This document shows, piece after piece, positions 50,143-59,360 of a stretch of DNA of 64,000 bases (its first letter is position 1; every line of letters begins with the position of its first letter). The position numbers were made by a program, and so were the translations under genes. The stretch is from JACPUX01 sp964517465 (GTDB lineage: Bacteria > Pseudomonadota > Gammaproteobacteria > Burkholderiales > Casimicrobiaceae). A model generated the notes under the pieces. That model was not told where the DNA came from. It made no database searches and saw only the letters and a list, made by a program, of their open reading frames with translations. The stretch lies in the NCBI GenBank assembly GCA_964517465.1, contig CAZFEK010000015.1, positions 16,861 to 80,860 on the forward strand, given 5' to 3'.

Positions 50143-52158
50143 TCAGCGACGGCGCCGCGTACGGATTGCCGCGGCCAGCCCCATGAACAGTGAGAGCAGG
50201 CCTAGCCCCCAAGATGACAAGGTGGGAACCGCCGCGGCGGTGGACGCGGCCGGCGCGTTGCCTATACCCTGGATCACAAAATTGTAGGGGTTCTCGTCGG
50301 CGTCATCGCTGTTGACGTTGACCGTGCAAGTGTCGGTGCCGGGGTTGGTCGGCAGATACTGCACGGTAAAGTTCGAATTGCCGCCCCAGGTGATGGTCGT
50401 CGCGGGTTGCACGGTCACCGAAAATTCGGCGCAGCCGGCCCCCGAAAGCGTGACCGCGTTGGCGCCCAGGGTCAGGAGCGACCCCGCCAGGCCCTGATTC
50501 GAAATGCTGAAGCTGCGACTCAGCGGTGTGCCCACCGTGGTGCTGCCGAAATCGGTGTAGTCGGCGGGCGAAGGCGTGACATCGCCATCGACGATGAGCA
50601 CCGCGTTGCCGCGAATTTCGATGTCTGGCAGCGGCGCTGCACCGGCCACGGTCACACAGGCCGAAAACTCCGAGGTGTCATTGGTGGTCAGGTTGGTCGC
50701 CGTGGCCGTTATCGCATGCCCTGCGGTCAGTGGACCAGCGGCCAAGTTGACCGCGATGTTTCCCGATCCGTCGGTCGTAAAATTGTTGCTGCCTAGGTAG
50801 ACCTGCCCTTCGCCATACCCCGAGGGGTCGCAGGACGGCGAAGAGAAAAACTCCACTCGAAAGGACGTGCTCGCGGTGCTGTTGAGGGTGCCGACGATGG
50901 CGCCTCCGGTGCTGGCCGAAGTCAGCACCGGAAAGTTTTGCAGCAAGTTGGGACCGGCATCGGGGTCGCCGAGGTCATTGAGGGTCACGCCATCGAGGTT
51001 GAGGTCGATGCCCAGGCTACCATTGGAGTAGATCAGGTTCGCCCGAATGCGGTTGCCACTGTAAGGCCCGGTCGAGCTGATGGCCACGCCGCGCCCACCG
51101 TTATAGGCGATGGTATTGCCATCGCCCACGTTACCTATGGTGTTGTTGGGAGCGCCCACGAGAACGCCATGACTGGAGTTCCCCAGTGGCAGGCCTGAGG
51201 CGCTGAGACCGATGTAATTCTCCAGCACCGAATTCACGGAAGCCAGGTTGCCGCCAATCACAACACCCCAGCCATCGTTGCCGGAGATGACGTTGCTGAT
51301 GACGCCGTTGTCCGCACCCTGGTTGATCCAAACCCCGCAAGCGTCGTTCGCGCGGCCGGCGTCGCCGGTCGGGTCCACGCCAATATAGTTTCCGCTGATC
51401 GTATTGCTGTTATGCCCGTTGATCACCACGCCACAATCGCCGTTGGCGGAAATGACGTTCCGCCCCGCCGCGGTGCCGTCGCCGATAAAATTGCCGTCCG
51501 CATTGTCCCCCGACCCCAACAAAGCGCTGAGGGTAACACCGTACCATCCGTTACCCGCGCTGCTGCCGTCGGCACGCAAGCCGAGGAAGTTTCCCAACAG
51601 CGAATTGGAGCTCGAACTGCCGCTAACCACGGGGTCGCCAAGGCGAATGCCGCTGGCAGCGAAGTTGACAATCGCCAGGCCTCGCACCGTTGATCCGATC
51701 CCGTCGGCTAGTAGCCTGAGGCCATCTGCGCCCGCTCCAGCGCCCACGCCATCGATCTCGATCCGAATGATGCCGTTCCAGCCCACGGCCGCGCTGTTCG
51801 GCGTCGCGCCGGTTTGCGAGTAGCCATCGATCAAGACGCGGGTCATTACGGTCGGCAAGGCCGAGGTCGGGGCAATCGTGTGTACGCCGGCACCCGCAAT
51901 GTTGAAGCGAATCTCGTCGGAGGTTCCAAACGCGCCGCCGCTGTTCGGGCAATCCGCCGAGGCAGGCCCGGCGCTGTTGATCAGAGTGATCGCTTCGCGC
52001 AGCGTGCAGGCGCCGTCGGTGGCAATGGTGTCGCCCGTGCCGGTCACGGTGAGAACGGCCGCCGGTACCGGCGCCGCAAGCATCAGACCCAATCCAAAGA
52101 CACACCAGGCACTCTGCCGGCGCGATCTGCCAGCAAACTCTCGCAGCTTGGAAATCAA
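50143..52158 (-). CDS. Exported beta-helix protein with IPTL-CTERM sorting tail
   Basis: The 671-residue product is a surface or secreted protein. I use the TTG at 52158, preceded by GGAAGGGAG, which gives a signal peptide (WCVFGLGLMLAAPVPAAVL, residues 17-35). It starts after the signal with a CSLREAI-type domain (GDTIATDGACTLREAITLINSAGPA), then parallel beta-helix repeats with many NxIxxN-type turns (GNYIGVDPTGDAG, ENYIGLSASGLPLG), a choice-of-anchor-like region (TDFGSTTVGTPLSRSFSISNQG) and a C-terminal IPTL-CTERM motif (VPTLSSWGLGLLSLFMGLAA) ending in RTRRRR. Such tails are sorted by an exosortase-like enzyme, none of which is in this window. Confidence 0.85.
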   Translation of the reverse strand: MISKLREFAGRSRRQSAWCVFGLGLMLAAPVPAAVLTVTGTGDTIATDGACTLREAITLINSAGPASADCPNSGGAFGTSDEIRFNIAGAGVHTIAPTSALPTVMTRVLIDGYSQTGATPNSAAVGWNGIIRIEIDGVGAGAGADGLRLLADGIGSTVRGLAIVNFAASGIRLGDPVVSGSSSSNSLLGNFLGLRADGSSAGNGWYGVTLSALLGSGDNADGNFIGDGTAAGRNVISANGDCGVVINGHNSNTISGNYIGVDPTGDAGRANDACGVWINQGADNGVISNVISGNDGWGVVIGGNLASVNSVLENYIGLSASGLPLGNSSHGVLVGAPNNTIGNVGDGNTIAYNGGRGVAISSTGPYSGNRIRANLIYSNGSLGIDLNLDGVTLNDLGDPDAGPNLLQNFPVLTSASTGGAIVGTLNSTASTSFRVEFFSSPSCDPSGYGEGQVYLGSNNFTTDGSGNIAVNLAAGPLTAGHAITATATNLTTNDTSEFSACVTVAGAAPLPDIEIRGNAVLIVDGDVTPSPADYTDFGSTTVGTPLSRSFSISNQGLAGSLLTLGANAVTLSGAGCAEFSVTVQPATTITWGGNSNFTVQYLPTNPGTDTCTVNVNSDDADENPYNFVIQGIGNAPAASTAAAVPTLSSWGLGLLSLFMGLAAAIRTRRRR

Positions 52159-52491
52159 GATTTGCTCCCTTCCGTTGATTCTGGCCAGCGGCCGATTACC
52201 GCATTGCTTTTCACCGCGGTACGCGGGTACCACCTACGGTCGACATTCGAATTCGTTGAAATCGAACACGTAGCGGTCAACCTTTGCGCCAGATTGTGCC
52301 TGACATCGGCTCGCCCGTGCAAGTGCGACGACAGCTCGCCGGCTCTGACAAAGGCCCTTTGACCGCGAACACCCAAGACATTTCCTACCCCCCCTTCTGT
52401 TACACTGCGCCCCACTACGGCTCCGCGCCCCGAATACGCGCAGCCGGGGTTTTCCACAACCACACGAATATGTCTCTCTGAGGAGGTCATC
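52159..52491. other. Divergent promoter region between two beta-helix genes
   Basis: This 333-base gap separates the IPTL-CTERM gene (minus) from the beta-helix gene (plus). A TACACT at 52401-52406 preceded by TGT (52398-52400) resembles an extended -10, about 85 bases before the plus-strand start. No -35 is clear. No open frame with family character is present. Confidence 0.4.
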
Positions 52492-53499
52492 ATGTATCAG
52501 CGCGTTTATCAGCTTATTTTGTCTTCGCTTCTCGTTCTTTGCACTCTGCCCGCCTACGGCGCGCAGCGCACTTTCGTGTCCACCGCAGGCAGTGACGCCA
52601 ATACCGCCTCGAACTGTGCCAATACCAGCCCCTGCCGCGGCTTCAGCGCGGCACTCACCGTCACCGATGCCGGCGGCGAAATCATCGTTCTGAGTTCCGG
52701 CGGGTATGGCCCGGTCACGATCAACAAGTCGGTATCGATCATCGCGCCGGAAGGCGTTTACGCAGGCATTTCAGTATTCTCAGGAGATGGCGTCACCATC
52801 GCTACCGCTGGCATCCACGTGGTGCTACGCGGCTTGACCATCAACGGTCTGGGCGGTACGCATGGCGTGAACATGACCAGCGGCACCACTCTATCGGTTG
52901 AGAACTGCGTGATTGGAAATTTCTCGACGGCCTCGGCACACGGCGTGTTCGTGAACACACCGGCGCAGTTGCGTGTAGTCAATTCGCTCCTTCGCAGCAA
53001 TTATATTGGCGTGACGGTTTCGAGCGGCGCCACCGCAAGCGTCTCTGAAACCAAGTTTCTCGGGAACAGCATCGGGGTCTATGCAACCGATTCCTATGGC
53101 GGCTCTGGAGTAACGACTCAGGCTTTTGTCGATCGGTCGGTCGCCACGCGTGGGTCAACGGGCTTCGCCACTACGGCGTCCACCGCCGGCAACATCAGTC
53201 GCATCTTCATCGCCGATTCAGTGGTTTCGGACAATGAGCTCTATGGCGTCGACAGTTTTTCCGGTGGCGGCACGTCCGAACTGACGTTGACCAATAGCCG
53301 GGTCTTCCGCAACCTCTACGGTCTGCTTGTATCCGGCAGCGGCGCCAAACTGATTGCCACGGGCAACACGATCGCGAAGAACGACACCGGCCTTTATCAA
53401 AGTGCCTCTGGCGTCCTGGAGTCCGCGGGTGACAACGTCGTACGGGACAACACCACTGACGTGGCCGGCTCGATCACCACGACTTTCGCCAAAATGTAA
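52492..53499 (+). CDS. Exported right-handed beta-helix protein
   Basis: The 335-residue product has a signal peptide (YQLILSSLLVLCTLPAYGA) and a conserved opening (QRTFVSTAGSDANTASNCANTSPCRGFSAALTVTDAGGEIIVLSSGGYG, in parts) that is common in proteobacterial beta-helix proteins. Parallel beta-helix turns follow (VLRGLTINGL, RVVNSLLRSNYIGVTVSSGA, TNSRVFRNLYGLLVSGSGAKL). A very good ribosome-binding site (GAGGAGG) precedes the ATG. There is no IPTL-CTERM tail. It may bind or cleave surface glycan; no catalytic residues can be named. It lies in divergent orientation to the IPTL-CTERM gene. Confidence 0.85.
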   Translation: MYQRVYQLILSSLLVLCTLPAYGAQRTFVSTAGSDANTASNCANTSPCRGFSAALTVTDAGGEIIVLSSGGYGPVTINKSVSIIAPEGVYAGISVFSGDGVTIATAGIHVVLRGLTINGLGGTHGVNMTSGTTLSVENCVIGNFSTASAHGVFVNTPAQLRVVNSLLRSNYIGVTVSSGATASVSETKFLGNSIGVYATDSYGGSGVTTQAFVDRSVATRGSTGFATTASTAGNISRIFIADSVVSDNELYGVDSFSGGGTSELTLTNSRVFRNLYGLLVSGSGAKLIATGNTIAKNDTGLYQSASGVLESAGDNVVRDNTTDVAGSITTTFAKM

Positions 53500-53735
53500 G
53501 CGCACTTGCCGCGGGCGCGCGGAAACGTATTGCTCCTCCACGCGCCCAACGCTTCGCCCGAGGGCCACGAATCTCGTCGGTGTCCTCGTTTCTTTTCGGA
53601 ACACGCTCTCCTAAGTTCGGAGTCACACCTTCCCTGCCTGCCCTGGGAGGCACCAAGTCTCTGCGTTGCTCGGGGCTGATGCCGCGCCTTGGGGAAACGA
53701 AAGGCGGACCGCGAGCACCGCATCATTGCGCCGCC

Positions 53736-55091
53736 TCACTCTTCGCTCATCACCCCGGCCAAGTCCGGCTGGAAGGGATTGCGCCGCTGCACCGCCACGG
53801 TCCACACAAGGCTATAGAGCAAGGTTCCGCCTAGCATAGCCGCCACGTTACGATAGATCGGTCCGGCCAACTCGGGCGTGGGCGCGATGTTCAAGAACAC
53901 ATAGGCCATGCCGACGATGCCCAAGACCTGCGGCAAAGGAAAGAGTGGCGAGCGGTAGGGCCTCGTTTGCTGGGGCAGGCGCAGGCGCAGAATGATGTGA
54001 TCGAGATGCACGATGATGTAAGCCACCAGCCAGCAACCCGCGGCGGCAACGGTGAGCGACAATATGGCGGAAGCGTCTAGCCCGAGCGGCACCCGCACCG
54101 CGGCGATCCCCAAGGCGAAGATGATTAGCGCCCAAGTCGGCGCGCCACGAGCGTTTTCCGCGGCAAAAAACTTCGGCAATTGCCCGCTTTGCCCCATGCC
54201 CTGAATCATGCGCGAAACGCTGGCGAGCACGGTGTTGAGCAAAGTGGCGCTGCCCAGGATGGCCAGCGTCACGAAGGCGAGTTTCGCCCCCGGCCCGAAG
54301 ATTCCCAGCGCCAAGTCGACGTGCGGTGTGGGGGCGCCAAGCTTGGCCGCACTAAGGACGTTGAGTCCCGCCAAACAGAACGTGGCGTACACCGCGACGA
54401 TCAGCCCCAAGCCCACCATCATCGCGCGGGGCAGGTTGCGTTCCGGGTCTCGCGCATCATTGATCATCGGGCAGACGAACTCCAGCCCCACCAGGCCCCA
54501 GAAGGCGAGTGCCACGAGCGAAAGCGCCATGCCCAAGTCGACGCCCTCGGGAGCAGCCGTCACGACACTGTCCGCGGCCGGAGCACCGGCGACACCGGCA
54601 AAGCCAATCACGAATAGCCCGATGAACATGATCGCCACGAGCGCGCTCTGAATGTGGGCAAAGAGGTCGATGCCGCGCAGATTCAACAAGCAAAAAACCG
54701 CCAGCAGCCCGAGACTCGGATAAGGCAGCGTGGCGACAAAACCGGGCGCCACATCGGCGAGCAAAGTGTCGACCAGTATCAGCTCGGCCGGAATGCCCAG
54801 CAGCGCCACCGCCACATAACCCGAAAGTGTGGCCACGATGGCGAGCCCCGGCCCCAGCGCCGCCTGGGTATAGGCGCTGACCGAGCCGGATTTGGGCAAC
54901 ATCAAGGCCAGCTCGGCGAAGGAACACACGTAGGTCAGGGCCAGCAGGCCGGACATGCCGATGGCCAGCAGGAAATTCATGCCGCCCAGACCCGTGCCGT
55001 TCAACATGGTGATCATGGTGCTTTGCACCACCACCACGCCCACCGCGGTGGCGATCATCGCCGACAGCGGCAGGGCTTTTTCCGATTTCAT
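53736..55091 (-). CDS. APC-family amino acid permease
   Basis: The 451-residue product is an amino acid/polyamine/organocation transporter with about 12 hydrophobic segments. I start at the ATG at 55091 after GGAGGAGAG. The first helices read IATAVGVVVVQSTMITMLNGTGLGGMNFLLAIGMSG, with the Gly-rich unwound segment of helix 1, then FAELALMLPKSGSVSAYTQAALGPG (helix 2-3 loop). Mid-protein FWGLVGLEFVCPMINDARDPERNLPRAM is the typical PotE/CadB-type helix 6-7 region. The substrate could be an amine or amino acid taken up for the adjacent catabolic genes. It is 26 bases after the aldehyde dehydrogenase gene on the same strand. Confidence 0.92.
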   Translation of the reverse strand: MKSEKALPLSAMIATAVGVVVVQSTMITMLNGTGLGGMNFLLAIGMSGLLALTYVCSFAELALMLPKSGSVSAYTQAALGPGLAIVATLSGYVAVALLGIPAELILVDTLLADVAPGFVATLPYPSLGLLAVFCLLNLRGIDLFAHIQSALVAIMFIGLFVIGFAGVAGAPAADSVVTAAPEGVDLGMALSLVALAFWGLVGLEFVCPMINDARDPERNLPRAMMVGLGLIVAVYATFCLAGLNVLSAAKLGAPTPHVDLALGIFGPGAKLAFVTLAILGSATLLNTVLASVSRMIQGMGQSGQLPKFFAAENARGAPTWALIIFALGIAAVRVPLGLDASAILSLTVAAAGCWLVAYIIVHLDHIILRLRLPQQTRPYRSPLFPLPQVLGIVGMAYVFLNIAPTPELAGPIYRNVAAMLGGTLLYSLVWTVAVQRRNPFQPDLAGVMSEE

Positions 55092-55117
55092 TATTCTCTC
55101 CTCCATAAAGTTCTGTT

Positions 55118-56566
55118 TTATGCGCTGGCGAAACTCACGAGTTTGGTGTCGAAGTAGGCGCGCAAGCCCTCTTGCCCGCTTTCCGAGCCGAGGCCGCTTT
55201 CTTTCACTCCGCCGAAAGGGGTTTCCGGCTGCGACACGCCGAAATGATTCACGCCGATCATGCCCGCCTCGATACGATCGGCGACGCGATGCGCGGTGGC
55301 GAGATCGCGCGTAAACAAATACGCGGAGAGGCCGTAGGGCAAACGATTGGCCTCTTCGACCGCCCCGGTTTCGCTCGACCAGCGATTGATCACCGCGATC
55401 GGACCGAAAGGCTCTTGCGCCATGACGCGCGCGGAGATCGGCACGTCGGCCAATACCGTCGGCGCGAAGAAAAAACCTCGCCCTTCGATGGCCTTCCCGC
55501 CGCACAAGAGACGCGCCCCGCGGCTCAGGGCGTCTTCCACCAGCTGCTTCATTTCCGCCACCCGGCGCGCATGCGCCAAGGGGCCCATGGCGCAGTTCGC
55601 TTCCAAGCCCGGCCCGACTTTCAGCGCTCGAGCCCCAGCGGCGAACTGCTCGGCGAACTCGCCAGCGAGTCCATCATGCACCAGAAATCGCGTCGGCGAA
55701 GCGCACACTTGTCCGGCGTTGCGAAACTTGGCTTGCACGCAGGCTTTGACCACCACATCGAGGTCCACATCGGGAAAAATCAGCACTGGCGCGTGCCCTC
55801 CCAACTCGGCGGTAAAGCGCTTGACGCCGCGGGCGCACAGTTCGCCCAAATGCTTGCCCACGGAAATGGAACCGGTGAAGGAGACTTTGCGAATGGCGGG
55901 ATGACCGATCAGTGTTTCCGAAACGAATGCGGGTTCGCCGCAAACGAGGTTCAGTACACCGGCAGGCAAACCGGCGTCGTGAAACGCGCGCACGAGTTCC
56001 ATGGCGGTGGCTGGAGTCTCTTCCGCCGGCTTCAAAATCGCGCTGCAACCCGCGGCGAGCGCGGCACCCACTTTGCGCGCGGGAAGATTGACGGGAAAGT
56101 TCCAAGGTGTGAAAAGTGCGGCCGGCCCCACCGGCACCGGCACCACAGCCTGCGCGAGCACGTTTTCGCTGCGCGCAGGCACCAGGCGCCCGTAAGCGCG
56201 TTTTCCTTCTTCGGCCAAAAAATCGATGATATCGGCCGAAAGCACGACCTCGCGCTTGGCCTCGGCCAAAGGCTTGCCTTGTTCCAGGGTCATCACTTGG
56301 GCGATGAAATCGGCCCTTTCGCGCAACAGCCGCGTGGCGCGGGTGATGATCTCCCAGCGGCCATGCGCGGTCGTGCGCCGCCACAGGGCGAAGCCACGCT
56401 CCGCGGCCTGCGCCGCCGCCAGGAGTTCGGCCTCGGCGGCCAGGGGCAGGGTGCCCAGTGTCTGTCCCGTTGCGGGGTTTAGCACCGGGCGCGTGCCGCC
56501 GCTGGCTTCGGTGAGCCATTGGCCATCGAGAAACAAGGCAAGTCGGGGATAGCGGGTTGAAGTCAT
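55118..56566 (-). CDS. NAD(P)-dependent aldehyde dehydrogenase (succinate-semialdehyde type)
   Basis: The 482-residue product is an ALDH of the GabD-like group. The start at 56566 gives MTSTRYPRLALFLDGQWLTEA. Motifs: FTPWNFPVNLPARKVGAALAAGC, TGSISVGKHLGELC for cofactor, the general-base Glu in AELGGHAPV, the catalytic Cys in FRNAGQVCASPTRF, and LPYGLSAYLFTRD and the closing PFGGVKESGLGSESGQEGLRAY. It would oxidise the semialdehyde made by the divergent aminotransferase to a carboxylic acid. The substrate is not certain. Confidence 0.93.
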   Translation of the reverse strand: MTSTRYPRLALFLDGQWLTEASGGTRPVLNPATGQTLGTLPLAAEAELLAAAQAAERGFALWRRTTAHGRWEIITRATRLLRERADFIAQVMTLEQGKPLAEAKREVVLSADIIDFLAEEGKRAYGRLVPARSENVLAQAVVPVPVGPAALFTPWNFPVNLPARKVGAALAAGCSAILKPAEETPATAMELVRAFHDAGLPAGVLNLVCGEPAFVSETLIGHPAIRKVSFTGSISVGKHLGELCARGVKRFTAELGGHAPVLIFPDVDLDVVVKACVQAKFRNAGQVCASPTRFLVHDGLAGEFAEQFAAGARALKVGPGLEANCAMGPLAHARRVAEMKQLVEDALSRGARLLCGGKAIEGRGFFFAPTVLADVPISARVMAQEPFGPIAVINRWSSETGAVEEANRLPYGLSAYLFTRDLATAHRVADRIEAGMIGVNHFGVSQPETPFGGVKESGLGSESGQEGLRAYFDTKLVSFASA

Positions 56567-56766
56567 GGCAAAGGAATGACACGGACGATGGAGCGGTTCG
56601 CGGAGAGTTTGTATCACTCGCTCTCGCGCCGCGCAACGCCGCGACCGCGGAAAAACAAGTTTCCGGAAAATTTTCCTCGCCTTGCCGATTTGGGATACTG
56701 CATACACAGAAACGAGAGTTAAGCTCGCCCGGCGCGGCGCGTTGCCCGCTTCTCTCCCTTGCGCTC

Positions 56767-58131
56767 ATGAATTTCCAGCCCGATGATCTGAAAAAAGCCA
56801 ATGCCCGGCATCTTTGGCACCCCATGGCGCACCCCCAAGCGATGCGCGACACGCCGCCAGACATCATCGCCCGCGGCGAAGGGGTATGGGTTTGGGATGT
56901 CGACGGGCACAAAATGATCGACGGCGTGGGCGGCCTGTGGAGCGCCAACTTCGGCCACAGCAACCGGCGCGTGCGCGACGCCATCGTCGCACAGCTCGAC
57001 GAACTGCCCTACTACAACACCTTCCGCGGCACCACGCACCCGCGCGCCATCGAACTGTCCGAGAAACTCGTCGAAATGATGGCGCCGGATGAAGTCGGCG
57101 CGGTCATGTTCAGCAGCGGCGGCTCCGATGCGGTCGAAACCGCCCTGAAACTCGCGCGCCAATATTGGAAGCTCAAAGGGCAGGCCGATCGCGTCAAGTT
57201 CATCAGTCTGCGCCAGGGCTATCACGGCGTACATTTCGGCGGCATGAGCGTCAACGGCAACACCAATTTCCGGCGTCCCTACGAGCCCTTGCTGCCGGGT
57301 TGTTTTCATGTCGATACGCCTTGGCTTTATCGCAATCCCTACACCCAAGACCCGCGCGAGCTCGGGCGCATTTGCGCCGAGCTCTTGGAGCGGGAAATCG
57401 TTTTTCAGGGCGCCGACACCGTGGCCGCATTCATCGCCGAGCCGGTGCAAGGTGCGGGCGGCGTGATCGTGCCGCCCGAGAACTATTGGCCGCTGGTGCG
57501 CGCGGTGTGCGACAAACACGGCGTGCTGGTGATCGCCGATGAGGTGGTCACGGGCTTTGGGCGCACCGGAGCGATGTTCGGAACCCGGCTCTGGGGCGTG
57601 AAAGCGGATTTGTGGTGCCTCGCCAAAGGCATCAGCGGGGGTTATGTGCCCTTGGGCGCCACCGCCGTCGGCCAGCGCGTCGCGCAGGCTTTTCTGGAAG
57701 CGCCTGCCGGGCCCGGAGCGATATCTCACGGCTACACCTATAGCGCGCATCCGGTGGCCGCCGCCGCGGCGATCGAATCGCTCAAGCTGGTGGAAGAGCT
57801 CGATTTGCCGGGCAATGCCGCGCGCGTGGGCAAGGCGTTCCAGGACCGCTTGCTGAGCTTTCTTCGTTTTCCGCATGTCGGCGATGTCCGTGGCGTGGGC
57901 CTCATGGCCTGTTTGGAATTGGTCGAGGACAAAGAACACCGCAAAGCGCTGCCGCGCGGCGCCGACCTGCCGCAGAAAGTTGCCCGGGCGGCTTATCGGC
58001 GCGGCGCAATGGTGCGCGTTTCCGGTCCGAACATCATCCTGTCGCCCCCCTTGGTGCTGACGCGCGAAGAAAGCGACCATTTGCTCGACGTGCTCGAAGC
58101 CGCCTTCGCCGAAGTGGAATGCAGTTCGTGA
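56767..58131 (+). CDS. Class III omega-aminotransferase
   Basis: The 454-residue product is a fold-type I, class III aminotransferase of the beta-alanine/GABA/putrescine-pyruvate type. The ATG at 56767 gives MNFQPDDLKKANARHLWHPM. It shows GVWVWDVDGHKMIDGVGGLW, MFSSGGSDAVETALKLARQYW, the PLP-Asp region VLVIADEVVTGFGRTG and the PLP-Lys in WCLAKGISGGYVPLGATAV. It would turn an omega-amino acid or diamine into a semialdehyde, which the divergent aldehyde dehydrogenase could oxidise. Its stop overlaps the next gene by 13 bases. Confidence 0.93.
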   Translation: MNFQPDDLKKANARHLWHPMAHPQAMRDTPPDIIARGEGVWVWDVDGHKMIDGVGGLWSANFGHSNRRVRDAIVAQLDELPYYNTFRGTTHPRAIELSEKLVEMMAPDEVGAVMFSSGGSDAVETALKLARQYWKLKGQADRVKFISLRQGYHGVHFGGMSVNGNTNFRRPYEPLLPGCFHVDTPWLYRNPYTQDPRELGRICAELLEREIVFQGADTVAAFIAEPVQGAGGVIVPPENYWPLVRAVCDKHGVLVIADEVVTGFGRTGAMFGTRLWGVKADLWCLAKGISGGYVPLGATAVGQRVAQAFLEAPAGPGAISHGYTYSAHPVAAAAAIESLKLVEELDLPGNAARVGKAFQDRLLSFLRFPHVGDVRGVGLMACLELVEDKEHRKALPRGADLPQKVARAAYRRGAMVRVSGPNIILSPPLVLTREESDHLLDVLEAAFAEVECSS

Positions 58132-59360
58132 GCCTCAAGCCGCGCGTCCTTTTGGTTGGCACCGCCGACACCAAGGCCGATGAACTGCTGTTCCTGCGCG
58201 CCGCTTTGGAAGAAGGCGGCGGCAGCGCCGTGGTCATGGATGTCGGTGTGCTCGGGGGCGCGCCTTTCCCGCCTGACATCCCCAACTCGGCGGTGGCCGC
58301 GGCGGCAGGTCTCAGCCTCGCCGCCATCGCCGCCAGCGGCGACGAAAACACGGCCATGGCGCATATGGCACGGGGCGCGGCGGCATTGGCTGCCGCGTGG
58401 CAAGCGCAGGGCCGAATCGACGGCCTTCTGGTGCTTGGCGGAACCATGGGCACGGACTTGGCCCTTGAAGTCGCCGCGGCTCTGCCCCTGGGTGTGCCCA
58501 AAGTGGTCTTGTCCACGGTGGCGTTCTCGCCGCTCCTGCCGCCCGAGCGCATTTCGCCCGATCTCATCATGGTCCTTTGGGCCGGCGGGCTCTATGGCCT
58601 CAACGAGCTGTGCCGGGCCTCGCTCGCGCAAGCCGCCGGCGCGGTGCTGGGCGCCTGCCGACTTGCCCGCCCGCTCGCGGCGGCTCGCCCTCAGGTGGGC
58701 ATCACTTCCTTGGGTTCATCGGCCTTGTCCTACATGAAGCGGTTAAAGCCGGCCTTGGAAAAACGCGGCTACGAGGTGGCGATTTTTCACACCACCGGCA
58801 TGGGCGGGCGCGCCTTTGAACGATTGGCGCAGCAAGGCCAATTTGTCGCCGTGTTCGATTTCAGTTTGCAGGAACTGGCCAATCATCTAGGCGGTTCTTG
58901 CGTCACCGCCGGGGCTAGTCGCTTGCGCGCGGCGGGCCTGGCCGGAGTGCCGCAGATCGTCGCTCCCGGCGCCACCGACATGATCGACTTTCCTGCCTGG
59001 GCGCCGCCCGCGGCCCTCGCCGGCCGCCCCAGCCACGCCCACAATCGCCTCATCGCCTCGGCGATGTGTACTCCCGAAGAACGCGCGGCGACAGCCAGAG
59101 CCATCGCCCAACGCTTGCGCGAAGCGCGCGGCCCCACCGCTTTTTTGCTGCCGCTTGGTGGCATCGAAGAATGGGACCGGCCCGGTGCTCCGCTGCATGA
59201 CCCCGCGGGTTTGGCCGCCTTCATCGCCGCGCTGCGGGCTGAGACCTGGGGCGAAGCCGAGCTGCGGGAACTCCCCGCGCACATCAACGACGACGCTTTC
59301 ACCGACGAGGCCATGAGACTCTTCGACCGCTGGGTGAGCGAAGGGCGCATAGGAGCATGA
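58119..59360 (+). CDS. UPF0261 (Tm-1-like ATP-binding) protein
   Basis: The 413-residue product matches the UPF0261/Tm-1-like family: VLLVGTADTKADELLFLRAALEEGGG, the Gly-rich LLVLGGTMGTDLALEVA, PLLPPERISPDLIMVLWAGGLYGLN and the C-terminal FHTTGMGGRAFERLAQQGQFVAVFDFSLQELANHLGGSC (in parts). The ATG at 58119 overlaps the aminotransferase by 13 bases; a GTG at 58128 with a GTGA overlap is also possible. The molecular role is unknown. Coupling to an omega-aminotransferase and to a HAD gene is notable. Confidence 0.9.
   Translation: MQFVSLKPRVLLVGTADTKADELLFLRAALEEGGGSAVVMDVGVLGGAPFPPDIPNSAVAAAAGLSLAAIAASGDENTAMAHMARGAAALAAAWQAQGRIDGLLVLGGTMGTDLALEVAAALPLGVPKVVLSTVAFSPLLPPERISPDLIMVLWAGGLYGLNELCRASLAQAAGAVLGACRLARPLAAARPQVGITSLGSSALSYMKRLKPALEKRGYEVAIFHTTGMGGRAFERLAQQGQFVAVFDFSLQELANHLGGSCVTAGASRLRAAGLAGVPQIVAPGATDMIDFPAWAPPAALAGRPSHAHNRLIASAMCTPEERAATARAIAQRLREARGPTAFLLPLGGIEEWDRPGAPLHDPAGLAAFIAALRAETWGEAELRELPAHINDDAFTDEAMRLFDRWVSEGRIGA

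Noticed and set aside
53500..53735. Possible small gene after the beta-helix gene
   Set aside because: Frames here have no ribosome-binding site or family features; the stretch is an ordinary convergent gap.
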